DNA of 64,000 bases, taken from contig CM077007.1 in NCBI GenBank assembly GCA_039090855.1, forward strand, positions 14,247,515-14,311,514, in the 5' to 3' direction. The stretch comes from Macrothele yani. Its lineage: Eukaryota; Arthropoda; Arachnida; Araneae; Macrothelidae. The translations under genes and the position numbers were made by a program. The notes under the pieces are model-generated. The model was not told where the DNA came from, made no database searches, and was given only the letters and a program-made list of their open reading frames with translations. Positions 12,145-23,571 of the stretch are shown in pieces (position 1 is the stretch's first letter; every line of letters starts with the position of its first letter).

Positions 12145-15100
12145 CATCATCATCATTGGTAACCATTATCAATCCACTGCTGGACGAAGGTCTCCCCAAG
12201 TTTCCTCCACAACGGTCTGTCTTGTGCCAGTCTCCTCCATGTCACTCCCACATACTTTCGAATTTCATCCACCCATCTCCCATGTGGTCTTCTTCTGGGT
12301 CTTTTCCTGTCCCTTGGAATCCAATCTAAAATTTCGGCTGTTCATCGATGGTCTGTCCTTCTGGCAGTGTGCCCAGCCCATTGCCATTTCAGGAATTTAA
12401 CTCTGATCATGATGTCTTCCACTCTTGTCCTTTTTTGGATCCACGAGTTCCTCTTCTTATCTCTCCTGGTTACATCAAGCATGCACCTATTCATGCTTCT
12501 TTGAGTTGTCTGCAGCCTTTGTATGTCTCTTTTAGTTAAGGTCCACGTCTCTGCACCATACGTAAGCACTGGAAGGAAGCATTGATCAAACACTTTTCTT
12601 TTAAGACATAATGGCATATTGCTCTTGAAAATTATGCTGTTTCTTCCAAAAGCTCTCCAGGCAAGTTTTGTACGCCGATTAATTTCTTCATCAATGTGAC
12701 CCTCACTTGATATCTGCTGTCCAAGATAAACGTACGTGCCTGTTATCTCCAGCTTTTCTCCATCAATCGATAAATCTTCGTTCCGTGTAAAAGCATTGAA
12801 CATCACTTTTGTCTTCTGAAAGTTCATTTTTAATCCCACTTCTTTATTCTTGTCAGCAAGTTCTTGGATCATACTCTGCAGCTCTGATGGGGTAGTTGCA
12901 AAAATGATTATGTCATCAGCAAAACGAAGGTGGGTTAGATAATCTCCATTAATCTTTATCCCTTTGTTTTCCCAGTTCAGTGATTGAAAGACATTTTCCA
13001 ATGTGGCGTTAAAGAGCTTCGGAGATATGGTGTCACCTTGTCTCACTCCCTTTCCAATTTTTATGTGTGTTGTATTTTCAAACAGCCGAATCTTTGCACT
13101 TGCATTTTCATAGATGTTATTAATAATATTAATGTATGCATCTTCAATACCGCAGGATTTCAGAGCCATTGTAACTGCTGATGGTTTCACCGAATCAAAG
13201 GCTTTTTCATAATCGATAAAAGCCATGCACAATGGAAGTTCATATTCCCTCGCTCTTTTAATTAGTTCTCTCAGTACGTGGATATGATCTATTGTGCTGT
13301 AGCCATTCCTGAATCCAGCTTGTTCTCTCGGTTGAGCCATGTCCAGTGTTACCTTCAAACGGTGTGAAAGAACTTTAGTGAAGATTTTATAAACCACTGA
13401 TAGGAGGCTGATAGGTCTGTAGTTCCTGAGATCCTCAATGTCACCTTTTTTATGTAGCAGGATCATTATAGCATTGTTCCAATCCTCCCTTCATTAAGGC
13501 ATTGAGTGAAAATTTGGGCGAGTACTGTTTCGATTTCTCCACTTGCTTCTTGTATGAATGTCTACAGTAATTCCATCTTCTCCTGGAGCTTTTCCCCACT
13601 TCATGTTCTTGATTGCATGTGCAACTTCTGCTGGGAGGACTGGAAGAACTCTGGTACCTTCCATGATGTCTGGAGTACATGCATCATCCCTTTCATATAA
13701 CTTGGAGTAGAAATCTTTCACTCTTGACAAAATTTCACCTCTATTTCTTGTTACAGAACCATCTTCTTTTCTCAGTGCCATAATTTGTTTTCTTCCCTTA
13801 CTGAGATGTCCCTTTGCTATCTTTAGGCTTTGGTTGTTTTCAATTGCTTTCCTCACTAGTTCACAGTTGAATTTCCTTACGTCTTCAGTGATACTTTTTC
13901 GTACTGTCTTGCATAGCTCTATGTATTCCACTTTGGAAGTCACATCTTCTTTTGCTGTCCTCATCTCTCTTCTTTTTTGCATCAACATTTGGGTTTTTCC
14001 TGATAATTTGTTCACATGCAACTTGTTCTTAGACCCAGCTAATTTTGTTGCTGTTACCATAAGAGCTTTGGTTACTTTTCTGTTAACTTCAGAAATATCC
14101 ACTTCTTCCGTTGTTAGGCCTTCTAAAGCAGAGAATCTGTTCTTCAGTTCCAACTTGAAGGTACTATGGTGTTTTTTAAGGTTGGTTATGTCAATACATT
14201 TTGTTTGTCTTATGAGCTTGCTACGTTCGAGTTTAGTGTTGAGGTGCATCTTACATCTCACCAATCTATGGTCACTACTTGTGTTGAACTTGTTTAGCAC
14301 ACTGCAGTCTTTGATGACGAATTTTTTGTTACACATAATAAAATCAATTTCACTTGTCGTCCCATTTGGATGTCTCCATGACCATTTCCTGTGTGGCTTT
14401 TTCTTGAAAAAGGAGTTCAAGATAAAAAACCCTTCTGCCTCTGCAAACTCAACGAGAGTATTTCCACGCTGGTTTCTGTTGCTGTGAGCGAATTTACCTA
14501 CTGAAGTTTCAATCTGTTGCCGTTGCCCTATTTTTGCATTGAAATCTCCCATAATTATCTTCAAGTGCAGCTTACCTTTATTATTTAGATGACGAATTTC
14601 CTCATAAAATTCTTCAATTTCTTCTTCAGGATGACTTGTGGTGGGTGCATAAGTTTGAATAATCTGAGCCTTGTATCTTCTCGAGAGTTGGATAACAAGT
14701 CGTGCAGCTCTGTCAGAGGAACTTTCAACTTCTACAACTTTATCCTTCAGTTTCTTGTTTATTATAAATCCAACACCACTAGTCCTGCCAGTATCTGTCC
14801 CACGATAGTAGAAGGGATGTCCACTTTTCAGTTCAATGAGATCTTTTCCTTTTCTCCTTACCTCACTTAGCCCGACGATGTCCCACTTGATCCTTTGTAG
14901 TTCCTCTTCCAATTCAAGAAGCCTTGAATCAGAAGATAGGGAGCGTCCATTATACATAGCCAAGGTCAGCATCAGATGGCAGCCTAGTCCGGTCCTCCGG
15001 TGATTCTTAGCACCCTCTGCCTTCATGTTGCACTGGCCGCTGCCTTGACCAGGTACATTCCAGTTGCCGGAGACTGAGGGCCAAGATTTAAGTTGTGGGG

Positions 15101-15312
15101 TCATTTTGGAGGGGTTTGGCCATAACTCACCACGCTGGCCAAGCGGGTTGGTGAGTGTGGGATAGCATTTCCTCTAATCCCGATGGTATAGTTATATCGC
15201 TATTGGCGGTCGTCAGAGCCCCTTTAGTGGGAACAGGATGCACCACGAGAAGGCGGGGTTGACATTTGTCAAGGAGAGGCTGTGATGTTACACATCACCT
15301 GACCTTACATCC
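12145..15312 (-). mobile_element. near full-length RTE-type LINE, perfect 12-bp target duplication
   Basis: A non-LTR retrotransposon on the minus strand. The same 12 bases, cttccactgtat, occur at 12133-12144 and 15313-15324, flanking the element exactly: a target-site duplication. The 3' end (left side) is a short UTR that ends in a (TGATGA)-type tail (catcatcatcatt at 12145-12157), typical of RTE elements. The 5' UTR is about 210 bases (15312-15105). The element is 3.17 kb, about full length for the RTE clade. A 5'-truncated sister copy is at 31981-33405. Confidence 0.92.
12153..15104 (-). pseudogene. RTE LINE polyprotein: AP endonuclease + reverse transcriptase, lightly damaged
   Basis: The ATG at 15104 opens an apurinic-like endonuclease domain (LSEVRRKGKD with the catalytic Glu; IIMGDFNAKIG; TSSDHRLVRC), all key residues present. 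The reverse transcriptase follows: NYRPISLLSVVYKI, AFIDYEKAFDSV, GVRQGDTISPKLFN and FADDIIIFATT, with the catalytic Asp pair intact. Compared with the copy at 31981, this one has a +1 insertion near 13555 and a 10-base deletion near 13475. Together they restore the frame (endonuclease and RT starts are a multiple of three apart), but the shifted stretch between them hits a stop at 13494. A Trp-to-stop change at about 12342 removes the last ~60 residues (the GRWVDEIRKYVG region). NCBI often labels such proteins craniofacial development protein 2-like. Confidence 0.9.
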
Positions 15313-15324
15313 CTTCCACTGTAT

Positions 15325-18204
15325 ATGAAATGAAAAATCATTGGTGAAGAGAAGGAGCCTTATTCATGCAAAGTGATCATGATGGTAGATGGTAAAGGCA
15401 TGACAGAGTAACTTATTTATTCACCTTTAACACTAAACTTACATAACTCGAGCCTATTTAAAAAGTTAAATTTAGTAAAATTTCTCCAACACATTTCACA
15501 ACATTTAGTTTTCTCATAAAACCACTTTTATATACAATGTTTTCAGTGATACTTGTACAGTTTTCTGTCATTAGAGAGAAATTTATCAAATAGCACTATA
15601 TTAAATTTTGGTTTAAGGTCACAACTTTACAGCAGACAGAAATTGTATTACAATATCAAGGAAAATCTACTGATTATTCAGTTTATGTGTATTTCACAGT
15701 TCTAATACAAACTGTACACAGTAAAATTTAAACATTATTACACAACCAGCTTGAAATTGAAGAAAATTCTTATTATACAAAATCAGAGCATTTTACTCTC
15801 TCATAACAAAATGTTCCTAGCATGTACAAGCACTTTCCTTACAAGGTATTTTTATGGTGCAGCAAAAAAGTGTGAACATTCAGACAAGTGGTGCAAAGAG
15901 AATGATGCTCTCTGCAAGACTTTTAGAAACATTTTGCAAGAACAGACACATCACTCATTTGCACCTTAGTAGTTTAAGCTCTTGTATGAAGAACACACTT
16001 ATAAAAATATTAAGTGCAATACAAACATGTTGTACAATTATTACATATATTTAAGGCAAAAACATTAGGTACTTCCCACTTGCTTTTTTTCTAAACTTTT
16101 AGGCTTGACTGAGATACACTACTCTTCCCAAATTCTAAAAACAAACAAAAAAATCCATGCTTTGAATTTTCATACAAAAAATTCCGCTGGTATATTTTTT
16201 AAGGTCCACTACCCAAATCTCATGATGACCTAAATTAATTCATATCAATGTAAGCACTTACTGATCATAACTGGATACTGGTTCTTAAAATTTAAGATTG
16301 CAGTTGTAGTACCATGCATATGTAGGCTACCCTACCTTATCTTTCACATTATTTATAGTAATTTGTTAGGAAGACTTCTTAGAAATAGCTCTTTGTACAA
16401 GAATAAACATATCAATCAGCTAACTCACCAAGCACACTATAAAATGTCATATCAATGCTCAAAAACAGCTTTTTTCCCCATGCTACCAGCATTTTGTACC
16501 TTTCAGACATCTATGAATTTTGAATAAGAACAAAGCTACCACAAAACAGATTACTGTTAAAACTAATTGCTCAGTACATCTTAAATTTTTAAATGTTCAT
16601 CTATGTGTGGAATAACCATCCTGATTGGCACAAATCTAATTACTTCAGAAGAAAATGTGCAAATATTTCATATACATGAATGCAATCAAAACACATAAAT
16701 ATGTACAAATACTACATTCAAGAGCTTTCCTACACTAGTAAATTAAACCATCCAGCTGTACATGCACCAGTCTGTGTTGTATCAGAGTTCAATACCAACA
16801 CAGAAAAAATATTCAGTTGAATTACAACAATAATACTAAAATCCAAAAAGATTTGAAATCAATTACTTAAAATGATGGTGCTCAATAGCAGCAACTTATA
16901 CAAAGAGACAAGTTCTTTAGGAGTTGGTGACATACACATGTAGTTACCAGTTATTTTGTGGCATATCTATGCCAAAAGATAACAGAGTTAAGCAAATTCC
17001 ATGTTGATCTACAACATGTCAACGTAACTCCAGTCATGAAACCTATTCTTGTCGATAAAACAAAGTATTTATAAAATCCAAAAATTATTAAACAAAATAA
17101 TCAGTTTACATGGTAACAACCCTCGATTTAACTGACTTCGTATTTACATAAGTCAACACTCATGGATACCTTTAAATTATTGATAAAAAAACAATGTACA
17201 ATTTACAAATACAAAGATATATCCAATTCACTGTAACAACCCTTTTGGTGTGATGACGTTTATCAATGTCAGTTCATGGAACATAACAGATCTAAACTGC
17301 TGAACCAGCAATTTCAACTGTCAATTTAAATAAATTTAGATGCTAACTAAAGGTAAATTCTTGGGATGGCAAATGACTAACAAAAAAGCCTATGTTTTGA
17401 AAACTTGTATTTTGCTGTAATAATGGACTAAATCAGGGAATCGGGAAGATCCCATTTTAGTTCATTACCTACAGCAAATGAAGGGCAAATACTTGGAGCT
17501 CCATGAAGACCACTAATTTTTGGTTGAAACATGTATGTCTGCTTATATCAAGTGCCAAAGAGCTTAACCTCATCTGTTAATATGCTTTAACCTGAGTAAA
17601 TTAAGAAATGATCACCAGAACTGCCTTTATTGTAGTATATACCTGACAAATTTCTTCACGGTCTTCAACAATGATAAAAAAAAATGCAGTCCACTACATG
17701 ACAGAGGTAACTAAATATTTCATGGTCTCGGTGTATGGTTTTCCCTGACTGGATATATGGAACTCTGGTAATAAGTACTCAACTTTTAATGTTTCTGAAT
17801 TCCAAATTTCAGAAATTTCCTTCAGAAACTATTATTTTTAACCATTAGCTTTTACAAGGACTTCAAAATGAAATAATTTTCAACAAAGAAAAAAAAATTA
17901 CATTTTCCTTTAGCAATATGCTCTTGTCTTAATAAGAGAAAAAACAATAAACCATCTACATTTACAATATTGGCTGGTGTCCTTTGACAATCTTATAAAT
18001 TGCATCAAAATACCTTCTCAAGAACAAATACAGATAGTGTGCAGTTGTTGATATTGAAGATATGATGACTATTTTCGTTTTATGTGTAAACACCTCATCA
18101 TCTACAAACAAAAGATAATCCAGTTGCACATTATTAGAGCAGAAGTTGACCTAATGAGTGATTTCCACGTAAATGTTTGTCTCCTTGAAGTGATAAAGCT
18201 TACT
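15325..18204. other. no recognisable gene
   Basis: About 2.9 kb of AT-rich sequence with short chance ORFs only. I found no transposon termini, repeats or protein motifs. Confidence 0.5.
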
Positions 18205-18725
18205 TCAGCTGGAGTCAAAAAATAAGCCAGCCTCATCTCCATTAAATGCATCACCTGGACTGTATGAGCTTATAAAGAGCAGCTACTTCTCTCCATCCAT
18301 TCATGTTTTCCACAGGCATAGTACCTGCCTGACCACAGATCGTTTGGGCAACATTGCCATTCTTGAAACGATTTAAGAATTCAAAATTGGCTCAAAAATC
18401 CTCATGGCCAAGAGCAGTGGCAAACTATAGTGCCTTCTCACTGATTCACGATACACTAAGGCACATTCCAGGAATGGACTTACTCGAACAGCGCAGAGTC
18501 GAAATCTTACAAGTTGTGTCAGCCATTTTCTTCCTTTCTGGCTAAATAACAGGCTTTTCCAATTGATGTTCAGCTTTTTCTCAATCTTTTTAGAAAAGTT
18601 AATAGCATTTGATGGAGTGATGCCATACTTTTTAGCAACAGAACCATTTTGCACCCTAGAATGTACTTTATTGATGATGTTTTTCTTTTCTTTCAGAACT
18701 GTTTTAAAAAGAAAAAACTCAATTC
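18205..18725 (-). pseudogene. Tigger/pogo-type transposase remnant (N-terminal half)
   Basis: The minus strand from about 18720 reads KEKKNIINKVHSRVQNGSVA, then KKYGITPSNAINFSKKIEKK, a pogo-type helix-turn-helix. After degraded sequence it reads EFLNRFKNGNVAQTICGQAG (the CENP-B-type segment) and then YSPGDAFNGDEAGLFF, the first catalytic Asp region of Tigger transposases. A stop follows at about 18205 and the catalytic core is missing or unreadable. Clear terminal repeats were not found on either side, so this is an old fragment. Confidence 0.78.
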
Positions 18726-19230
18726 AAAACTTGAGCACAGAACAACATAAGGAACACAAAGGAGTGTAGAAAGAGACTGAGCAATGAGTCTTGTTACAGC
18801 TCCACAACATTCCCTTTGTCTATAAACTGCTTCAAGTCACTTTTGACACAAAATGAGCTGGGATATGACTTGCAAGGGAAGAGAGTTTTTTTATTTTAAC
18901 AAAACAGAGTGAGAATCTGAAATCAACATTTTTGCTGGAGTTGTAAATATTGTTTCTCAATGACTACTTTCATTGGAAATATAAATCTATTTTTTTAGTT
19001 GTAATGAAAAATTCACAAAAATGAATTTTGTTATATTGAAATGAAAAGTACATTACCTCAATGGAAGTTTTGATGGAATTGGTCTTACTTTCATTAAAAT
19101 AGTCTTTGTTACACTGAATTTCAGTCTAACAGAATTTAGCTGTAGTTTAACTTTTAGTGCACTACTATGGATTAACCTTGCAGATTAATCAATAACAAAA
19201 TATATTAGCACTTGTAGTCAATAAAAAAAA
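18726..19230. other. no recognisable gene
   Basis: AT-rich flank between the Tigger remnant and the PLE insertion. It may include remaining Tigger sequence, but no terminal repeat could be confirmed. Confidence 0.4.
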
Positions 19231-19319
19231 TTACTGAGTGAATTTCTATTAGTAGTTCTAATTCTGACTATAAGATAGCTCTAATCTTTCTACTATTCTC
19301 TTTTACGTGCAATATTTCA

Positions 19320-19888
19320 AAATAACTTGTACAATATTCTAGAGGATAATGCTTACCTTGGCATTCCTTGCTAGCGATGAGAAACATTTCACACACGTGT
19401 TTTCCGGTCTTTGTTGATGTTATTGTCCTAAAGTCCGTTGTATGAGATGAATAGCTTTACTTCACACACTTTTCGCTGAGTATACTCATTGGATCTTCAC
19501 TTTAGGATTCAAACACACCAATTTTTACCGTTCTTTATACTCGAAACTTTCGCCCAGTCTCTGGGCATCCTCAGGAGCTTGGCGACTTTTCCACCGATGT
19601 TCGTGGTTAACTTCGCGCTAATGGAGTCCGATACTCCTTGTTGCCATTTGTCGGATATACTTTCTTGGATATATTTCGTTATCAAGCCCGGCTAGCGCCA
19701 TCTATGTTTCATTAAAATAACATTTTTTTTAATTTATTTTCCTATCCTGGTTTTCTTGTCGGTTTTTCTTTTGTTGTTCTTTTTCTTGTCTTATTAGTTC
19801 TTTCCACAGGCTATATAATGTGCTAGGGTCGTTCTGGTTACATACCCTTACTTTATTTTATAGATTAAGATTGCTTCTTCCCTCCTCA
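19320..19888 (-). repeat. left arm of the PLE palindrome
   Basis: Inverted copy of 19910-20475. Read on the minus strand it runs from the C-terminal GIY-YIG codons at 19888 outward to the 3' end. It is about 20 bases longer than the right arm at the centre: the spacer still reads as PLE coding sequence, joined to where the right copy begins. Confidence 0.9.
19548..19586 (-). ncRNA. hammerhead-ribozyme-like motif in PLE left arm
   Basis: On the minus strand: a GUC triplet (19586-19584), nine bases, CUGAGGA (19574-19568), a U, a 6-bp stem GCCCAG/CUGGGC with an AGA loop, then GAAA (19551-19548). The CUGANGA and GAAA boxes are the conserved hammerhead core. Departures from the canonical form are the extra U before stem II and no clear stem III pairing. 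Hammerheads are known from PLEs. Confidence 0.5.
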
Positions 19889-19909
19889 TTTGCCTTTCAG
19901 ATTTTTTTA

Positions 19910-20475
19910 TGAGGAAGGAAGAAGCAATCTTAATCTATAAAATAAAGTAAGGGTATGTAACCAGAACGACCCTAGCACATTATATAGCCTGTGGAAAGAA
20001 CTAATAAGACAAGAAAAAGAACAACAAAAGGAAAACCGACAAAAAAGACAAGAAAACCGGGATAGGAAAAAAATGTTATTTTAATGAAACATAGATGGCG
20101 CTAGCCGGGCTTGATAATGAAATATAACCGAGAAAGTATATCCGACGAATGGCAACAAGGAGTATCGGACTCCATTAGCACAAAGTTAACCGCGAACATT
20201 GGTGGAAAAGTCGCCAAGCTCCGAGGATGCCCAGAGACTGGGCGAAAATTTCGAGTATAAAGAACAGTAAAAATTGGTGTGTTTGAATCCTAAAGCGAAG
20301 ATCCAATGAGTACACCCAGCGAAAAGTGTGTGAAGTGAAACTATTCATCTCATACAATGGACTTGAGGACAATAGTATCAACAAAGACCAGAAAACACGT
20401 GTGTGAAATGTTTCTCATCGCTAGCAAGGAATGCCAAGGTAAGCATTATCCTCTAGAATATTGTACAAGTTATTT
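19910..20475 (+). repeat. right arm of the PLE palindrome
   Basis: Forward 5'-truncated PLE copy that begins within the GIY-YIG C-terminus. A 'ccaaggtaag' splice-donor-like site at 20433-20442 lies close to the 3' end, mirrored on the minus strand at 19353-19362. It matches similar sites near the ends of the 47060-52102 element. Confidence 0.88.
20210..20247 (+). ncRNA. hammerhead-like motif in PLE right arm (core mutated)
   Basis: Counterpart of the left-arm motif: GUC at 20210-20212, a core box reading CCGAGGA instead of CUGAGGA, the same 6-bp stem, and GAAA at 20244-20247. The U-to-C change in the core would be expected to weaken or kill cleavage. Confidence 0.42.
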
Positions 20476-20748
20476 ACTGAGTGGAGTCTGCAATTTATTA
20501 TTTCTGTACATTTTTTGTTAATTTTTTGCCATTTTGGGTCAGCTATATTTCAGCACCATTTTTTCATAATTGAAGAAAATTCAACCACACAAAGATTTAA
20601 AAGTTCTGAATGTCCCCTGGGAAATATATACGCTCATTGAAATAGCTACTGATTTAAAATATTTTGCAAAAAAAACCCCTTGAAGTGATCATTGTAAACA
20701 CACAGTTACAGCAGAGGAAAACAGTTATTATAAACAAACATAGTTTTT

Positions 20749-20841
20749 AGAAACTCACCCAAAGTTTGTTGCTTCTTGGTACATGTATAAAGATACATGT
20801 AGTAAATGTGCCAAAAAGCAACAACCTCTGGGTGAGTTTCT
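20749..20841. repeat. short foldback (hairpin) element
   Basis: Inverted arms agaaactcaccc...ttgttgctt (from 20749) and aagcaacaa...gggtgagtttct (to 20841) enclose about 20 bases with a further acatgta palindrome. This looks like a very small MITE or foldback sequence; no family is assigned. Confidence 0.6.
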
Positions 20842-20968
20842 ATTAATGATGTTAATTACAATTAGCACATAAAATATAAGAAAATTTTTTTGGGAATATG
20901 TATGTATTCTCAGGTTGTGTTTTTTGTTTTTATTTTGAAAACATAGTTTTGTTTTAATAACTGTTCAT

Positions 20969-21021
20969 CTTGGACGAATGATCAGAAGCCAGCACTTAGA
21001 CCACTGCACCACTGGGGCGGC
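20969..21021 (-). repeat. tRNA-head fragment of the SINE family
   Basis: Matches the tRNA-like head of the SINE at 23341-23561 (the part with the A-box region, ending at ggggcggc), but lacks the B box and the body. A 5' fragment of the same family. Confidence 0.7.
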
Positions 21022-22033
21022 TGCTTTGTTTTAACATCATGGTTTGCAAAATACACTTTAAATGTAAACATACTTCGGTATATATGAAAATTCAAGGAAA
21101 GTGACACTTTTTCAATGCTGTGCAGCTACATTACTACAATACATAATGAGTAGAAGCAACTACAGTAAAGAAATAATTAGCCAGGTTTATGTCTAAAAAA
21201 ATTCAAACAAAGTTCTTCAGATTTGTGGATATTAAAAAAGTAAGATTCAAAAGCAAGTTTTCCTGTCCATATTTAAGATGCTGTGGAACACAACAGTTCA
21301 ATTCACTACAGAAGACGGTCACCAGCACTCACAACAGAATGACAGTAGATACATTTACATAGAGATACACAAAATGCAAGAAAATATATGTACAGTTGTG
21401 CCCATTTGTAACCAAATTGTATACAGTAAATTTACGGTTATAGCAAAGGAACTGCCATTTCCATTGATTTAGGTAGAAATCTGCATGGTGGACTATTTAT
21501 AATGGAGTCAAAATTCCTGGTTATAGAAATTATGATGCACTGGAAAAATATTTACTCTGTTGCCCCAAATGGCAAAGAAGGGAAAGAGAAACTTGAGGAA
21601 TGCGTGAAAAAATAAAGCAAGGAAATGCATATTTCTAACATCTACAATTACTTTCCACAGAAGGTGGTTTTACTTGGTTGTGGTGAAAACGAAGCAATGA
21701 AGGGATGGCCAGGACAGAGGAAGGGACACTTAGCACTGGGCATGCAGAGATGGCTATTGAGGAAGCAGAACCTGTACTCATTCAAATGTGGGACACAATT
21801 GAATGATGGAGCAATCTTTCAAGACTTTTGCACTTCCATTTATAACAGTCTTATTTATAAGTCCATTTCTAGAAGATGCTGAGACTGTGTATCAAATCCA
21901 ATGGAAAAGGATGCAACTACATAGAACAATTAATGTCCTGTGTTGCAAAAAAGAAATGGAGTTCTTCAGATTTGTGGATATTAAAAAAGTAAGAGTCAAA
22001 AGTGAGTTTTTCTGTCTATATGAACTACAGACA
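21022..22033. other. no recognisable gene; a 57-base direct repeat
   Basis: The stretches at 21212-21268 and 21963-22019 are near-identical (both contain gttcttcagatttgtggat followed by attaaaaaagtaaga). They are about 750 bases apart, and the second abuts the Tc1-like element at 22036. Small ORFs between (21625-22054) have no motif I know. Confidence 0.55.
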
Positions 22034-22035
22034 TA

Positions 22036-23270
22036 CAGAGGATGTCTAAAATAATGGAAACACATCGCTGAAAACAGTGACTTTGGTGTGTGCTGCTTTT
22101 TGAGTAAAACGAACGTGTAGCTACAATTGTTTTTGTTAAAAAAGTGTTGCTTATAGTCTCAAGGGTTTGTGTGATTGCATTGTAAATCGGTGTTTGCATA
22201 ATTTCGTTCCAGGTGAAGGCACAATGAGTGACCTGTTGGAGTTCCAAAGAGGGTAAATTGTAGGAGCCCGTCTGGTTGGTGCGGCGGTAACCACAGTGGC
22301 ACGGGTAATGGGGGTATCGAGAGGTACCATGTCGAAGGTCATGACAGCATACAATATTCATGACACATCATCATCTATGAGACACAACTGTGGAAGGTAA
22401 ACCAAACTCACTGCGAGAAACAGGAAGACATTAAAGAGGATTGTGACCGCAAGGAGGAAGACCACGGCAACGAAAGTGACTGCTGAGCTTAATGCAAATC
22501 TCCAAAACCCAGTGTTGACCCATACCATGCGAAGGGAATTGCATAAGCACAATATTTATGGCAGAGCTACGATTGCAAAACCCCTGGTGTCACAGGTGAA
22601 TATGAAACGGAGACTACTGTGGTGCCAGGAACATAAAGTGTGGACTCCGTATCAATGGAAACATGTCTTGCTTTCCAATGAATCAAGTTTCTCACTATTC
22701 CCCACCACAGGACCTACAACCCAGACTGTCTCCTTCCTACAGTGAAGCATGGGGGTGATTCCATAATGGTTTGGGCCATGATCTCGTGGTTTGCAGAAGA
22801 TCCCATTATCACCTTACATGGATGGATCACTAGTGGTGACCATATCACCCTTTTGGCCGGCCATGTGCATTCAATGGCGTAGACGTTGTTTCCGTCAGGG
22901 GATTGCACCTTTCAAGATGATAATGCCCCGATTCACAGAAGTCTAACTGTTCAATCATGGTTTGAGGAACATGAGGATGAAGTTGCACATCTTTGCCTGC
23001 ACAATCACCGGACTTAAACATCATTGAGCCCCTGTAGTCTGTGTTGGAAAACGGAGTGTGTTCCCATTATCCTCCTCCGGCATCTCTCAAGGAATTGGAG
23101 CAGTTTCTGCAGGAAGAATGGTACAACATACCACGTACCATCATCCAGGACTTGTATGCGTCCATTCCAAGAAGGATTCAAGCAGTTTTACATGCCAAGG
23201 GTGCTCCCACACCATATTAGGTGTGTAACACCTATTGTTTCAAGGTGTTTCCATTATTTTGGACAACCCC
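22036..23270 (+). mobile_element. Tc1-like DNA transposon (third lineage)
   Basis: Inverted ends: left ggatgtctaaaataatggaa (from 22040) and, read inward from 23270, ggggttgtccaaaataatgg followed by aaacacc. TA dinucleotides at 22034-22035 and 23271-23272 flank the unit. The internal transposase is on the plus strand. The size of 1.2 kb is normal for the group. Confidence 0.85.
22224..23220 (+). pseudogene. Tc1-like transposase, frameshifted; catalytic Asp to Asn
   Basis: The ATG at 22224 starts MSDLLEFQRG, a stop, then IVGARLVGAAVTTVARVMGV and SRGTMSKVMTAY, a Tc1-type helix-turn-helix. 22443-22745 is open and includes KVTAELNANLQNPVLTHTMR and WTPYQWKHVLLSNESSFSLF. In active relatives this last motif is FSDES, so the first catalytic Asp is Asn here. 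DNAPIHRS near 22920 holds the second Asp. The PDLNIIEPLW region is out of frame, and the C-terminus ends KGAPTPY at 23220. Not active. Confidence 0.85.
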
Positions 23271-23340
23271 TACATCTGTACTGTTGTTATATACATACTA
23301 CTACTGCATGTAATCAATAGTGTTTGTTATCATGAAGTTT

Positions 23341-23561
23341 TTTTTTGGGGGGGGGGGGGGATTGGAGGTTTAACGACCACCGTGAGCTGGGCTATAAGCA
23401 GTTGCCCGTCACTAATTTAGGGCCACTGGTTCCAGGGAAGGGAGAGAGCCAGTGCCGAAAGACAAACATAACATCCGTGCCTTACCGGGATTCGAACCCG
23501 GACCCCTTTCGGATGAATGATCAGAGGCCATCGCTTAGACCACTGCGCCACCGGGGCGGCC
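23341..23561 (-). repeat. tRNA-derived SINE, copy 1, with target duplication
   Basis: Read on the minus strand from 23561, the head is a tRNA-like sequence with an A box (tggcgcagtgg, 23540-23550) and a perfect B box (ggttcgaatcc, 23488-23498): an internal RNA polymerase III promoter. The body follows, then a tail reading CCAATC, a C-run and A-run at 23341-23360. The 10-base catgaagttt at 23331-23340 and 23562-23571 is a target duplication. Named here as a SINE and not a tRNA gene because of the body, tail and duplication. It is the best-preserved of four copies in the window. Confidence 0.9.
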
Positions 23562-23571
23562 CATGAAGTTT

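Larger units (their letters stand above)
19241..20473. mobile_element. palindromic Penelope-like element insertion (two head-to-head truncated copies)
   Basis: Two copies of the 3' part of a PLE face away from each other. The left arm is on the minus strand (19320-19888), the right arm on the plus strand (19910-20475), with a 21-base spacer. They are the same sequence with only scattered differences over about 570 bases. The right arm opens in the last part of a GIY-YIG endonuclease (VCNQNDPSTLYSLWKELIRQ in one frame, at about 19955-20020), then a basic tail and a 3' UTR. The direct repeat ttactgagtg at 19231-19240 and 20474-20483 fits a 10-bp target duplication if the left copy extends about 79 bases beyond the arm, as in the larger composite at 47060. 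Confidence 0.82.

Noticed and set aside
19489..20384. Paired ORFs on opposite strands at 19489-19695 and 20175-20384
   Set aside because: They are the same antisense reading of the two PLE palindrome arms and carry no motif.
23488..23561. tRNA gene on the minus strand
   Set aside because: A and B boxes are present, but the unit has a SINE body, a tail and a target duplication, and similar copies occur at 25.4 and 30.3 kb.
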